Positions 43,881-51,527 of a DNA stretch of 64,000 nucleotides are shown here, in pieces (position 1 is the stretch's first letter; each line of letters opens with the position of its first letter). The position numbers and the translations under genes are program-made. Origin of the DNA: Sphingobium sp. AP50 (GTDB lineage: Bacteria; Pseudomonadota; Alphaproteobacteria; Sphingomonadales; Sphingomonadaceae); contig NZ_FNYZ01000001.1 in assembly GCF_900109095.1 (NCBI RefSeq), forward strand, positions 1,116,001-1,180,000. Reading direction: 5' to 3'. The notes beneath the pieces are model-generated. The model worked only from the letters and a program-made list of their open reading frames with translations, had not been told where the DNA came from and searched no databases.

Positions 43881-44065
43881 AGATACGAGCAATCATGACG
43901 GCCGGTTTCGCCGGTCTTGCGCTGGGGGGCTGCATCCAGGTGAAGGCCCCGGACAAGCCGATCGAAATCAACCTGAATGTGAAGGTGCAGCAGGAGGTTG
44001 TGGTGAAGCTGCAACGCGACGCCCAGGACCTCATTCAGAATAATCCGGAGTTGTTCCCGCAATGA
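43877..44065 (+). CDS. ynbE: YnbE-like outer-membrane lipoprotein
   Basis: A 62-residue lipoprotein; the ATG at 43877 overlaps the ydbH stop (ATGA) and has GGGGAG 5 nt upstream. The signal ends LALGGC. The mature part, IQVKAPDKPIEINLNVKVQQ followed by EVVVKLQRDAQDLI, is the YnbE pattern. In E. coli, YnbE stacks on YdbH by beta-augmentation to form an intermembrane bridge. The short length is typical. It is followed by ydbL with a four-base overlap. Confidence 0.92.
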   Translation: MKIRAIMTAGFAGLALGGCIQVKAPDKPIEINLNVKVQQEVVVKLQRDAQDLIQNNPELFPQ

Positions 44066-44442
44066 CACGCAAGATGTTCTTTGTTGTCGCCGCGCTGGGC
44101 CTGGCTGTCGCCGGGCCGGTCATGGCACAGTCGGGCGCCGTCGCCGCTGCGATGAGCGCGGGCACCGTGGGCGAACAGGCCGACGGCTATCTCGGCATCG
44201 CCGGCACGGTCGGCGCCGATATCCGCTCCGAAGTCGAATCGATCAATATCAAGCGCCGCGCCGCCTATACCCAGTTGGCCGGCCAGCGCGGCGTGACCGT
44301 GCAGGACATGGCCGCCGCCACCGCTTGCCAGACGCTCACCCGCCTGAAGCAGGGCCAGGCCTATCGCATCGGCGCGGGCGCGTGGCAGACCAAGGGGGCA
44401 GGGGCGATTTCGCTGCCATCCTATTGCGCGACGGCGGGCTGA
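44062..44442 (+). CDS. ydbL: YdbL family DUF1318 periplasmic protein
   Basis: A 126-residue protein with a Sec signal (MFFVVAALGLAVAGPVMAQS). The domain has VGEQADGYLGIAGTVGADIR, then VESINIKRRAAYTQLAGQRG and LTRLKQGQAYRIGAGAWQTK, the DUF1318/YdbL pattern. In E. coli, YdbL prevents improper YdbH-YnbE stacking. Two Cys (ATACQTL and PSYCATAG) may form a disulfide. The ATG overlaps ynbE by four bases. Confidence 0.9.
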   Translation: MTRKMFFVVAALGLAVAGPVMAQSGAVAAAMSAGTVGEQADGYLGIAGTVGADIRSEVESINIKRRAAYTQLAGQRGVTVQDMAAATACQTLTRLKQGQAYRIGAGAWQTKGAGAISLPSYCATAG

Positions 44443-44470
44443 ACGCCGGGCGTGATTGCAGGTACTGAAG

Positions 44471-44501
44471 GCGCGGTGGCACTGTCACCGCGCTTTTTTT
44501 G
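44471..44501 (+). terminator. Rho-independent terminator of the ydbH operon
   Basis: GCGCGGTG (44471-44478) pairs with CACCGCGC (44486-44493) around a 7-nt loop, followed by at least seven T. Confidence 0.93.
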
Positions 44502-44560
44502 TGTTGAGCGAGGCGCGGAGCGCTGTCACCTGTGATGAGAATGCTCCACGGATATAGGCG

Positions 44561-44827
44561 ATGACCCAGCTTCCAGAAATTTTAGCCGTAGTGTCACGTC
44601 CTATCGTGATGATTGCCGTTGGGGCTGCCATCTACAAAATTTTCAAGTTTTTCGTTTCCACCAGGAAGGCGGCTGGGTTCAGCCTGTCCCTGACGACAGC
44701 GATTTTCCTGGCGGAACTGGGCACGATCGAGATGCCGGACCTTTGGCTCGCGTCATTGTTTTCGACATTGGCTGGCTTTGGTATTTTGGCATTCCTATTT
44801 TGGAAGAAATGTCAGGTGCGGATTTAG
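44561..44827 (+). CDS. Small membrane protein, hypothetical
   Basis: An 88-residue protein with two or three hydrophobic segments (ILAVVSRPIVMIAVGAAIYK, LTTAIFLAELGTI, LASLFSTLAGFGILAFLFW). No family recognised. Codon use and GC are more mixed than in flanking genes. It starts 60 bp after the operon terminator. Real but unassigned. Confidence 0.55.
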   Translation: MTQLPEILAVVSRPIVMIAVGAAIYKIFKFFVSTRKAAGFSLSLTTAIFLAELGTIEMPDLWLASLFSTLAGFGILAFLFWKKCQVRI

Positions 44828-44970
44828 GGCGCCGCGCTTTTTTGTCTCTTGCTCGGTTTCGTCACCCCAGCGACCCGAAGGGCGGCCAAAGGCCAACGCT
44901 GGGGTCTCAGGCGATGGCGGGATAGGGTTGGATAAGCGCCGTGCTGCACTGTTTGGCGCCGCCGCCTGAG

Positions 44971-44995
44971 ATGCTAGCCTTCGCTGGCATGACGG
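44971..44995. repeat. Short hairpin repeat, ATGCCAGC family
   Basis: ATGCTAGC (44971-44978) and GCTGGCAT (44983-44990), one G-T pair, 4-nt loop, then GACGG. Same design as the palindrome at 8969-8993. It lies in a gene-poor 225-bp stretch before the lipoprotein gene. Confidence 0.65.
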
Positions 44996-45052
44996 TAAAA
45001 AGGGCTCTCAAGATCACTTGCGGACGTTTAAGAGCAATGGGAAAACGATCGA

Positions 45053-45388
45053 ATGCGGACATGGCTCTTACCCTTAATCATATTACTCTCAGGATGTTCG
45101 CATGCGACGACAAGTTCGTCTTATGGCTGCGGAGGAGAGCAAAGGCATCAGTGGAAGCTCCGTCGTCCGCCAGACGACGCTGCAGGGCTTCTAGCTTTAG
45201 CTAAATCCAAGCCCGTTTGGGCTGGCCAGAGAACCGCACGCGAAAGGTGGTTTTCGATGGATGACCGTCTAATGCTGTGTCGCAGTGACACAGATGGTAA
45301 GCGGCCTGGGGCAGCCGAGTGGTGGATATTCAACAACATAGCATCGCCCACTTTGGAAGATAGCGATGGCTTATTGATTGTTTCTTAG
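45053..45388 (+). CDS. Small lipoprotein, hypothetical
   Basis: A 111-residue open frame; ATG 45053 begins MRTWLLPLIILLSGCSHAT, a convincing lipoprotein signal with lipobox LLSGC. The rest (RPPDDAAGLLALAKSKPVWA, MDDRLMLCRSDTDGKRPG) matches no family I know. Ribosome-site support is weak (GGGA at a long distance). The signal peptide suggests a real gene. GC is lower than neighbouring genes. Confidence 0.55.
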   Translation: MRTWLLPLIILLSGCSHATTSSSYGCGGEQRHQWKLRRPPDDAAGLLALAKSKPVWAGQRTARERWFSMDDRLMLCRSDTDGKRPGAAEWWIFNNIASPTLEDSDGLLIVS

Positions 45389-45447
45389 AAGGCGGAAAGT
45401 GCTCCTACGGCTTCCATACGCAGACAGTCCGCTCGCCACCCGCCACC

Positions 45448-45759
45448 TCACTCCCGCCCACGCCGCCGCGGCCTTGCTTCCGCAATCTCCCGCGCCTGAT
45501 CGCAAAAGGGTGTCAGGAAATCATAGAGTTGCCCGGTCAGTTGCTCTGGCACCAGCGCGTAGATGACATATTGGCCGCGCTTCTGTTCGCGCACCAGGCC
45601 GGCTTCCTTCAGCACCGCCAGATGCCGCGAAATGGACGGCATCGCCATTTCGAAATTGTCGGCAATCTCTCCCACCGTCATCGGTTCGGCGGCCAGATAG
45701 TGCAGGATGCGGCGGCGTGGTTCGGACGCCAGCGCCTTGAAGATCTTGTCCATTCTCAT
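45448..45759 (-). CDS. ArsR/SmtB-type transcriptional regulator
   Basis: A 103-residue winged-helix protein. KIFKALASEPRRRILHYLAA, then GEIADNFEMAMPSISRHLAV as the DNA-reading helix region and GLVREQKRGQYVIYALVPEQ as the wing, form the ArsR pattern. There is no Cys cluster, so it does not look like a classic heavy-metal sensor; it resembles SdpR/PagR-like repressors that respond to other signals. A perfect 12-bp palindrome abuts its start codon, consistent with autoregulation. It is divergent from the atp operon. Confidence 0.9.
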   Translation of the reverse strand: MRMDKIFKALASEPRRRILHYLAAEPMTVGEIADNFEMAMPSISRHLAVLKEAGLVREQKRGQYVIYALVPEQLTGQLYDFLTPFCDQAREIAEARPRRRGRE

Positions 45760-45769
45760 TTAGCTAAAT
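45758..45769. promoter_or_regulatory. Perfect 12-bp palindrome at the ArsR start, candidate operator
   Basis: ATTTAGCTAAAT is a perfect palindrome that touches the start codon (45757-45759). AT-rich inverted repeats of this size at the promoter are typical targets for ArsR-family autoregulators. Confidence 0.5.
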
Positions 45770-45840
45770 AGGAAAATAGAGAAACGCAAGGCGCCGGCGC
45801 CTATTGTCCAAAAGGCCGATTTCCGTGGCTTTTGTCGGGG

Positions 45841-45869
45841 TTGACACTCCGACCAACCCTTCCTAGAGG
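45841..45869 (+). promoter_or_regulatory. Candidate promoter of the atp operon
   Basis: TTGACA (45841-45846) and TAGAGG (45864-45869) are 17 nt apart, a full -35 consensus with a moderate -10. It lies about 75 bp before atpI. Confidence 0.55.
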
Positions 45870-45944
45870 GGCCTCGCCTTGACGGGTGCAGCCGCAAGCG
45901 CCATGCCAACCACCACAGGCTGTAAGGTCTGATGGAGGAGATGC

Positions 45945-46268
45945 ATGGCCACGGATACACCCGGACAGGACCAGGCGGGCGAGGACTCGCGGATCGCTTC
46001 CTTGGAGGAGCGGATCGCGAAGGCCGAGCATGTCGAAAAGGTCAGGCAAGGTGCCACGGAACAGGCTGCGGACGATGGGTCGCGGTTGGGGAACCGGGTG
46101 CTGGCGGAACTGATCGGTGGTCTTGTCGGTGGCGCGTTGATCGGCTGGGTTCTTGACCGGTGGTTCAACACGACACCCTGGCTCCTGCTGGTGTTCCTCG
46201 GTCTTGGGATCGTGGCGGCCTTCAGGAATATCATCAGATTGACGACGACGAAGCCGCCCGAACAATAA
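45945..46268 (+). CDS. atpI: AtpI-like F0 assembly factor
   Basis: A 107-residue protein; GGAGGAG lies about 9 nt upstream of ATG 45945. A coiled N-terminus (DSRIASLEERIAKAEHVEKV) precedes two transmembrane helices: LAELIGGLVGGALIGWVLDR and WLLLVFLGLGIVAAFR. AtpI helps assemble the c-ring and may act as a magnesium channel in some bacteria. It opens the F0 operon. Confidence 0.88.
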   Translation: MATDTPGQDQAGEDSRIASLEERIAKAEHVEKVRQGATEQAADDGSRLGNRVLAELIGGLVGGALIGWVLDRWFNTTPWLLLVFLGLGIVAAFRNIIRLTTTKPPEQ

Positions 46269-46315
46269 GGCCGCTTCGCTCTTAGTCCGAATGCTAGACG
46301 GCAACAGGGGTCCAA

Positions 46316-47101
46316 GTGGCAGAATCCGGCAAAATCGATCCGATGCACCAGTTTGCGATCGAACCTCTGTTCGGTACGGATCACCTGTCGCTCGGCGGTT
46401 TCAACATCGCCTTCACCAACAGCGCGCTCTATATGGTGCTGGCTGCTGTAGTGCTGTGGATCTTCGTGATCGGCGGCATGAAGCGCGAACTGGTCCCCGG
46501 TCGCTGGCAGATGGCGGTCGAATATATGACCGGCTTCATCAAGAACCTGCTGATCGCCAATATCGGTGAAAAGGGCCGGAAGTACATTCCTTATGTCTTC
46601 TCGCTCTTCATGTTCATCCTGCTCGCCAACCTGCTGGGCCTGTTGCCGCTGGGGCTGATCGGGATGCACCCCTTCACCTTCACCAGCCACTTCACCGCAA
46701 CCGGCGTGCTGGCGATCATGAGCTTCTCGATCGTGCTGATCGTCGGCTTCTGGAAGCATGGTTTCCACTTCTTCTCGCTGTTCGTGCCGCACGGCACGCC
46801 GATCGCGATGGTGGTGCCGCTCTTCTTCATCGAACTCGTCTCCTTCATGGTGCGTCCGTTCAGCCTTGGCCTGCGACTGTTCGTCGCGATGACCGCTGGC
46901 CACGTGCTGCTGAAGGTGCTCGCAGGCTTCGTCATCAACAGCGCCAACGCCTCGCCGGCCTTGGGCCTGACCGTCGGCACCGCCAGCTTCATCCTGATGA
47001 TCGGCATCAGCGCGCTGGAAATGCTGGTCGCGGTCATCCAGGCCTATGTGTTCGCACTGCTGACCTCGGTCTATCTGAACGATGCCGAGAACCTGCACTA
47101 A
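46316..47101 (+). CDS. atpB: F0F1 ATP synthase subunit a
   Basis: A 261-residue protein starting with GTG 46316, AGGGG 5 nt upstream. Five or six transmembrane helices. The conserved Arg is in FSLGLRLFVAMTAGH (helix 4), facing the c-ring Glu. Other blocks are GEKGRKYIPYVFSLFMFILL and LVAVIQAYVFALLTSVYL. It forms the proton half-channels. The downstream genes are c, b' and b. Confidence 0.97.
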   Translation: MAESGKIDPMHQFAIEPLFGTDHLSLGGFNIAFTNSALYMVLAAVVLWIFVIGGMKRELVPGRWQMAVEYMTGFIKNLLIANIGEKGRKYIPYVFSLFMFILLANLLGLLPLGLIGMHPFTFTSHFTATGVLAIMSFSIVLIVGFWKHGFHFFSLFVPHGTPIAMVVPLFFIELVSFMVRPFSLGLRLFVAMTAGHVLLKVLAGFVINSANASPALGLTVGTASFILMIGISALEMLVAVIQAYVFALLTSVYLNDAENLH

Positions 47102-47161
47102 GGTTTCAAGTTTCGCCTGATTTGTTCAACTTTCATCTGATTTAACAAAGGAGTTTACGAC

Positions 47162-47389
47162 ATGGACGCAGAAGCCGCAAAGCTGCTCGGTGCTGGCCTG
47201 GCCGCGATCGGTGCGGGCATCGCCGCCCTCGGTGTGGGCAACGTGTTCAGCGCGTTCCTCGAAGGCGCGCTGCGCAATCCGGGCGCCGCTGATGGCCAGC
47301 AGGGCCGTCTGTTCATCGGTTTCGCCGCGGCGGAACTTCTGGGTCTGCTGGCGTTCGTTATCGCCATGATCCTGGTGTTCGTGGCCTAA
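47162..47389 (+). CDS. atpE: F0F1 ATP synthase subunit c
   Basis: A 75-residue proteolipid; AAAGGAG about 8 nt upstream. Two helices with the glycine-rich GAGLAAIGAGIAALGVG segment in helix 1, polar loop LRNPGA at about 38-43, and Glu58 in AAAELLG as the proton carrier. The ion site resembles proton-type c subunits. Strong ribosome site fits the need for many copies. A hairpin follows before b'. Confidence 0.97.
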   Translation: MDAEAAKLLGAGLAAIGAGIAALGVGNVFSAFLEGALRNPGAADGQQGRLFIGFAAAELLGLLAFVIAMILVFVA

Positions 47390-47403
47390 TAGCCCGAATT
47401 TGG

Positions 47404-47440
47404 AGCGGGCAGGGTGGCCATTGCGCCGTGCCTGCCCGCT
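47404..47440 (+). promoter_or_regulatory. Intercistronic stem-loop between atpE and atpF'
   Basis: AGCGGGCAGG (47404-47413) pairs perfectly with CCTGCCCGCT (47431-47440) around a 17-nt loop, with no T tract after it. A structure here could protect the 3' end of atpE mRNA or lower downstream expression, matching the higher need for subunit c. Confidence 0.5.
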
Positions 47441-47477
47441 TCCCTGTTGACCGCCCTCTGATCGGACGGACCGTAAA

Positions 47478-47972
47478 ATGCCTCAAATCGCGCAAATCGC
47501 CGATACCTATTCCAGCCAGATATTCTGGTTGCTGGTGACGTTCGGCTTCGTCTTCTTCGTCATTGGCCTGGGCATGGTGCCCAAGGTTCAGGGTACGGCG
47601 GACGCGCGCGACGCGAAGATCAGCGGCGATCTGGACGCGGCCAAGGCGGCTTTCGCCCGCGCCGACGAAGCGGAAGCCGACTATCGCGTTCGCGATGCCC
47701 AGAACCGCACCGCCGCTCAGGCTGTCGTGGCGAAGGCAAAATCGGAAGCAGCCAAGGCTTCGGAAGTGAAGCTCGCCGCCGCCGATGCCGAAGTCGCCAG
47801 CAAGATTGCTGCGGCCGAAGCCCGCATCCAGGCCGCAAGCACTGCGGCGCTGGCCCAAATCGAAACCGTCGCCGTCGATGCGGCGCGCGACATGGTGGCT
47901 CGCATTTCCGGCGTCGATGCGTCGGAAGAGGCAGCCCGCAACGCAGTAAAGGCGGCACTGGCCCATGGCTGA
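47478..47972 (+). CDS. F0F1 ATP synthase subunit b'
   Basis: A 164-residue protein beginning MPQIAQIADTYSSQIFWLLV; the hydrophobic FWLLVTFGFVFFVIGLGMV is the membrane anchor. The remainder is an Ala-rich coiled coil (LDAAKAAFARADEAEADYRV). The absence of the longer N-terminal extension marks this as b' (second stator subunit, AtpG/AtpX in some alphaproteobacteria). It overlaps the b gene by eight bases. Gene order a-c-b'-b is standard in this group. Confidence 0.93.
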   Translation: MPQIAQIADTYSSQIFWLLVTFGFVFFVIGLGMVPKVQGTADARDAKISGDLDAAKAAFARADEAEADYRVRDAQNRTAAQAVVAKAKSEAAKASEVKLAAADAEVASKIAAAEARIQAASTAALAQIETVAVDAARDMVARISGVDASEEAARNAVKAALAHG

Positions 47973-48588
47973 GGCGGCAGCACATGCAGCGCATAGCGCA
48001 GCAGCGGACGTTCCGCACCTGAACCAGGCGATCCATAGCGAAGGCATGGAACCGGTCGGCACCGTTGCCCATGAAGGCGTCGAGCCGCATACCGATCCCA
48101 AAGCGGTCGGCATGGACGCGACGGCCTGGGTCAGCCTGGCGATGGCGGTGTTCATCGTCATCCTGCTGGTCAAGAAGGTGCCTGCCCTGATCGGCAAGGC
48201 GCTGGACGGCCGGATCGCCCAGATCAAGGAGCAGCTGGCCGAAGCATCGCGCCTGCGCGCCGAAGCCGAAGCACTCAAGGGCGAATATGAAGCCAAGCTG
48301 GCCGCTGCGGCCGGCGAAGCGGACGCCATGCGCAAGGCTGCCGAGCATGAAGCCGAAGGGCTGATCGCCGACGCCAAGGTGAATGCCGAAGATCTCGTCG
48401 CCCGTCGCCAGAAGATGGCGGAAGACAAGATCGGCGCCGCCGAACGCGCCGCCATCGCCAGCATTCGCGCCAAGACGGTGAACGCGGCCACCGCCGCCGC
48501 CGCTGCCCTGATCGCCCAGGGCCATGATGCCAAGGCGGACAAAGCACTGGTCGACAGCGCGATTTCGGGCCTCGGCACGATCAACTGA
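47965..48588 (+). CDS. atpF: F0F1 ATP synthase subunit b
   Basis: A 207-residue protein. A long hydrophilic N-terminus rich in Ala and His (MAEAAAHAAHSAAADVPHLN) precedes the membrane helix WVSLAMAVFIVILLVKKVPA. A coiled-coil stalk follows (GRIAQIKEQLAEASRLRAEA). It holds F1 to the membrane with b'. F1 genes are elsewhere in the genome. The operon ends at a strong terminator. Confidence 0.95.
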   Translation: MAEAAAHAAHSAAADVPHLNQAIHSEGMEPVGTVAHEGVEPHTDPKAVGMDATAWVSLAMAVFIVILLVKKVPALIGKALDGRIAQIKEQLAEASRLRAEAEALKGEYEAKLAAAAGEADAMRKAAEHEAEGLIADAKVNAEDLVARRQKMAEDKIGAAERAAIASIRAKTVNAATAAAAALIAQGHDAKADKALVDSAISGLGTIN

Positions 48589-48609
48589 TCGGATCAGATC
48601 GCAACAGAA

Positions 48610-48645
48610 AAGGGCCGGTGCGGACGTCGCACCGGCCCTTTTCTG
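48610..48645 (+). terminator. Rho-independent terminator of the atp operon
   Basis: GGGCCGGTGCG (48612-48622) and CGCACCGGCCC (48628-48638) form a perfect 11-bp stem with a 5-nt loop, followed by TTTTCTGTTTT. Confidence 0.93.
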
Positions 48646-48670
48646 TTTTGGCGATTTTGAATTATCTACC

Positions 48671-48813
48671 CCGTTCATCCTGAGTAGCCCCTTCGACTGC
48701 CTGCCAAGGCAGGCGCTCAGGACAGGCATTGAGCGAAGTCGAAATGGCGTATCGAAGGACAGGCGCTTCGATACGGGTCTTCGACAAGCTCAGCCCCTAC
48801 TCAGCACGAACGG
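48671..48813. repeat. 143-bp inverted-repeat element, copy 2
   Basis: Ends CCGTTCATCCTGAGTAG and CTACTCAGCACGAACGG. Internal palindromes match those of copy 1 at 19395-19537, and the length is the same. It lies between the atp operon terminator and the M20 peptidase. Confidence 0.85.
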
Positions 48814-48874
48814 TGATTTGATATGACCTGTTTTCAATCTGACGGAGGCCAGTCAAACCTCCGTCAGATTCCGT

Positions 48875-50182
48875 CTATTGCCGATATCCCGCGGCCGCCA
48901 GCAGTGCGATCAGGTCCATCCGCTTGACCTTCAGCGAGGGTTCCGCCGTCACGTCGATCCATTCGTCCGGCGAATGGCCGCGCCCGCCAGTCGCCGCGCG
49001 CGGGATGGTGACGGCGGGAATGCCCAGGCTCATCGGCACATTGGCGTCGGTCGAACTGAAGCTCAGCCGGGCACTCACGCCCTCCGCCGCATAGGCCGCC
49101 ACGGTCTGGCGGACCAGCGCGCTGCTGGTGTCGCTATGACCGGCCGGACGATCGCCGATCATCGTCTTGTCGACGCTGATCGCACCTTCCTTCGTCGATC
49201 GCGCCGCATTTTCGGTCGCGACCGCACGGTCCGCCGTCGCCAGCATCGCTTGTTCCAGCTTCGCCAGTTCCTCCGCGCTTTCCGACCGCATGTCGACCTG
49301 CAACCATATCTCCTCCGGAATGGCGTTCACGGACGAACCGCCACCCACGACGCTGGCGCTATAGGTTGTCTTGGGCGATGTCGGCACCGGGATCTTGTAC
49401 AGGTCCACCACTGTCTGGCTCATCGCCGTCATCGGATTGACCAGCCCGAACGCGCCGAAACTGTGGCCGCCCGGTCCCTTGAAGCGCAGCTTGTACCGTT
49501 TCGATCCGACCCCGCCGGTGACGATGCCGTCGGTCGAGCTATCATCCATCGAAAAGAAACTGGCGATGCGGCCCTGATATTTGCCTGCATTGAACAATTG
49601 CTTCGCGCCGCGCAGGTCGCCCAGACCTTCCTCGCCGACATTGCCGACGAACAATATGTCCATCGGCGTTTCGATTTTGGCCGCGTTCATCGCCTTGGCC
49701 AGGCTCATCAGCGTGGCAAGGCCCGACGTATCGTCGCCGATCCCCGGCGCCATCAGGCGATTGCCCTCGCGCTTGACCGTAACCGGCGTGCCTTCGGGAA
49801 AGACGGTATCCAGATGCGCCGCGATGACGACGACCTTGCCACCCGGCTTGCCCGTGCCACGCCGCAGCGCCAGCACATTGCCCACCGGATCAATCTCCAC
49901 ATCGGTGAAACCGGCGGCGCGGAACAGATCGGCATAGGCCTTGCCACGCGCCTGTTCCTTGAAGGGCGGAGCGGGAATTTCGGTCAGGGTGATGATGTTC
50001 TTCACCCATTGCTCATGCTCGGCTTCCAGCGCGGCGAAGGCGGTTTTCACCGCCGGGCGCGCGCGGATGGCGGCGACCGTCTTTGCATCTGCGGGGGAAG
50101 GAGCGGGGGCCGTTGCGGCAGGGGCGATAGTGGCCGACAGGGCCGTTCCCGCCAGGATCATGCTTAGCGCCAGGCGCTTCAT
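48875..50182 (-). CDS. Secreted M20 family metallopeptidase
   Basis: A 435-residue protein with a Sec signal (MKRLALSMILAGTALSATIA, then APAATA). Dinuclear-zinc ligands are visible: HLDTVFPEG (His), GIGDDTSGLATLM (Asp bridging), GNVGEEGLGDLRGAK (Glu pair), DDSSTDGI (Asp) and a C-terminal GGRGHSPDEWID (His). The dimerisation/lid domain contains FKGPGGHSFGAF. It resembles peptidase T or tripeptide aminopeptidases and probably cleaves peptides in the periplasm. It stands alone. Confidence 0.92.
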   Translation of the reverse strand: MKRLALSMILAGTALSATIAPAATAPAPSPADAKTVAAIRARPAVKTAFAALEAEHEQWVKNIITLTEIPAPPFKEQARGKAYADLFRAAGFTDVEIDPVGNVLALRRGTGKPGGKVVVIAAHLDTVFPEGTPVTVKREGNRLMAPGIGDDTSGLATLMSLAKAMNAAKIETPMDILFVGNVGEEGLGDLRGAKQLFNAGKYQGRIASFFSMDDSSTDGIVTGGVGSKRYKLRFKGPGGHSFGAFGLVNPMTAMSQTVVDLYKIPVPTSPKTTYSASVVGGGSSVNAIPEEIWLQVDMRSESAEELAKLEQAMLATADRAVATENAARSTKEGAISVDKTMIGDRPAGHSDTSSALVRQTVAAYAAEGVSARLSFSSTDANVPMSLGIPAVTIPRAATGGRGHSPDEWIDVTAEPSLKVKRMDLIALLAAAGYRQ

Positions 50183-50267
50183 TCTACGTCCTTTTCGTTA
50201 TTATCAGTGCAACACGCCGGGCCGGTCTAAAGAGTGCGCCCCTGAATTGTCGAGCCTGTGTTCCAAC

Positions 50268-50298
50268 GAAAAAGGGGGCGCGTTTCCGCACCCCCTTT
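50268..50298 (-). terminator. Terminator of the alcohol dehydrogenase gene
   Basis: On the minus strand GGGGGTGCG pairs with CGCGCCCCC (one G-T pair) around a GAAA loop, followed by TTTTTC. Confidence 0.85.
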
Positions 50299-50319
50299 CC
50301 CTATCCATATAGGATCGGA

Positions 50320-51372
50320 TCAGGCCGCCAGCGTGGCGCTGTCGATCACGAAACGATATTTCACGTCGCTCTTCACCATCCGCGCATAGGCGGCTTCGAT
50401 ATCCTGCGCGGCGATCAGTTCGATTTCGGAGGTGATGCCCTTTTCGGCACAGAAATCGAGCATTTCCTGCGTTTCGGCAATGCCACCGATCAGCGAACCG
50501 GCAATGGCGCGGCGCTTGAAGATCAGCGCGGCAACATTGGGCGAGGGGTGCGCATGTTCGGGCACGCCCACCAGAGTCAGCGTACCGTCCCGCTTCAACA
50601 GGGTGGTGAAGGCGTCCAGATTATGGCTGGCGGCGACCGTGTTCAGAATGAAGTCGAAGCTGTTGGCATGGGCCGCCATCTCTTCCTCATTGCGCGACAC
50701 GACCACTTCGTCCGCGCCCAGATCCAGCGCGTCCTGCCGCTTCGACTCGGACGTGGTGAAGGCCACCACATGCGCGCCCAGCGCATGGGCCAGCTTGATG
50801 CCCATATGGCCCAGGCCGCCGATACCGACGATGCCGACCTTCTGCCCCGGTCCGACCTTCCAGTGGCGCAGCGGCGACCAGGTGGTGATGCCCGCGCACA
50901 GCAAAGGCGCGACGGCGGCCAGTTGTTCGGGCGCATGGCTGATCTTCAGGACGAAATCATCCTTCACGACGATGCTCTGCGAATAGCCGCCCAGCGTATG
51001 GCCCGGCGCATCTTCGGTCGCGCCATTATAGGTGCCGGTGAAGCCGGTTTCGCAATATTGCTCCAGCCCTTCGTCACAGGCGGCGCAGCTCTGGCAGCTG
51101 TCGACCATACAGCCGACGCCGACGGTGTCGCCGACCTTGAACTTGCTCACATGGTCGCCGACGGCGGTAACATGGCCGACGATTTCATGGCCGGGTACGC
51201 AGGGATATTGGGTGCCGTCCCATTCTGACCGGACCTGATGCAGGTCCGAATGGCAGACGCCGCAATAGGCGATGGCGATCTGCACATCATGGGCGCCGAC
51301 CGCGCGCCGTTCGATGTCGATGGATTCCAGCGGCTTGTCGGCGGCATAGGCGCCATAGGCTTTTACGCTCAT
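50320..51372 (-). CDS. Zinc-dependent NAD(P) alcohol dehydrogenase (YahK-like)
   Basis: A 350-residue MDR enzyme from ATG 51372 (MSVKAYGAYAADKPLE). The catalytic zinc site has YCGVCHSDLHQV and PGHEIVGHVTAVG (Cys, His, Glu). The structural zinc site shows CQSCAACDEGLEQYC (four Cys). The Rossmann motif is VGIVGIGGLGHMG. The subgroup uses NADPH to reduce medium-chain or aromatic aldehydes. A 22-bp palindrome lies 66 bp upstream and may be its operator. Divergent from uvrC. Confidence 0.95.
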   Translation of the reverse strand: MSVKAYGAYAADKPLESIDIERRAVGAHDVQIAIAYCGVCHSDLHQVRSEWDGTQYPCVPGHEIVGHVTAVGDHVSKFKVGDTVGVGCMVDSCQSCAACDEGLEQYCETGFTGTYNGATEDAPGHTLGGYSQSIVVKDDFVLKISHAPEQLAAVAPLLCAGITTWSPLRHWKVGPGQKVGIVGIGGLGHMGIKLAHALGAHVVAFTTSESKRQDALDLGADEVVVSRNEEEMAAHANSFDFILNTVAASHNLDAFTTLLKRDGTLTLVGVPEHAHPSPNVAALIFKRRAIAGSLIGGIAETQEMLDFCAEKGITSEIELIAAQDIEAAYARMVKSDVKYRFVIDSATLAA

Positions 51373-51437
51373 TGGGTGGTCCCTTTGATGCTGATAATGT
51401 CGCCAGAGATGGCGAGGAGGATTTGGAGAAGCCGTAA

Positions 51438-51459
51438 ATCTATACAGCTCGGTATAGAT
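51438..51459. promoter_or_regulatory. Candidate operator upstream of the alcohol dehydrogenase
   Basis: ATCTATAC (51438-51445) and GTATAGAT (51452-51459) are perfect inverted repeats separated by 6 nt. TATAC-type palindromes of this geometry are typical sites for TetR/AcrR repressors. It lies in the divergent adh-uvrC region, closer to the dehydrogenase. No regulator gene is adjacent. Confidence 0.55.
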
Positions 51460-51527
51460 AGGAAGGAAACCGGTCGCGATCAACCCCGCCCATTGCCAAA
51501 CTACCGTGCCGCGCTATCTCTGCCCCC

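Noticed and set aside
41985..43892. 635-codon minus-strand frame opposite ydbH
   Set aside because: Antisense shadow, His/Arg/Gln-rich, no ribosome site.
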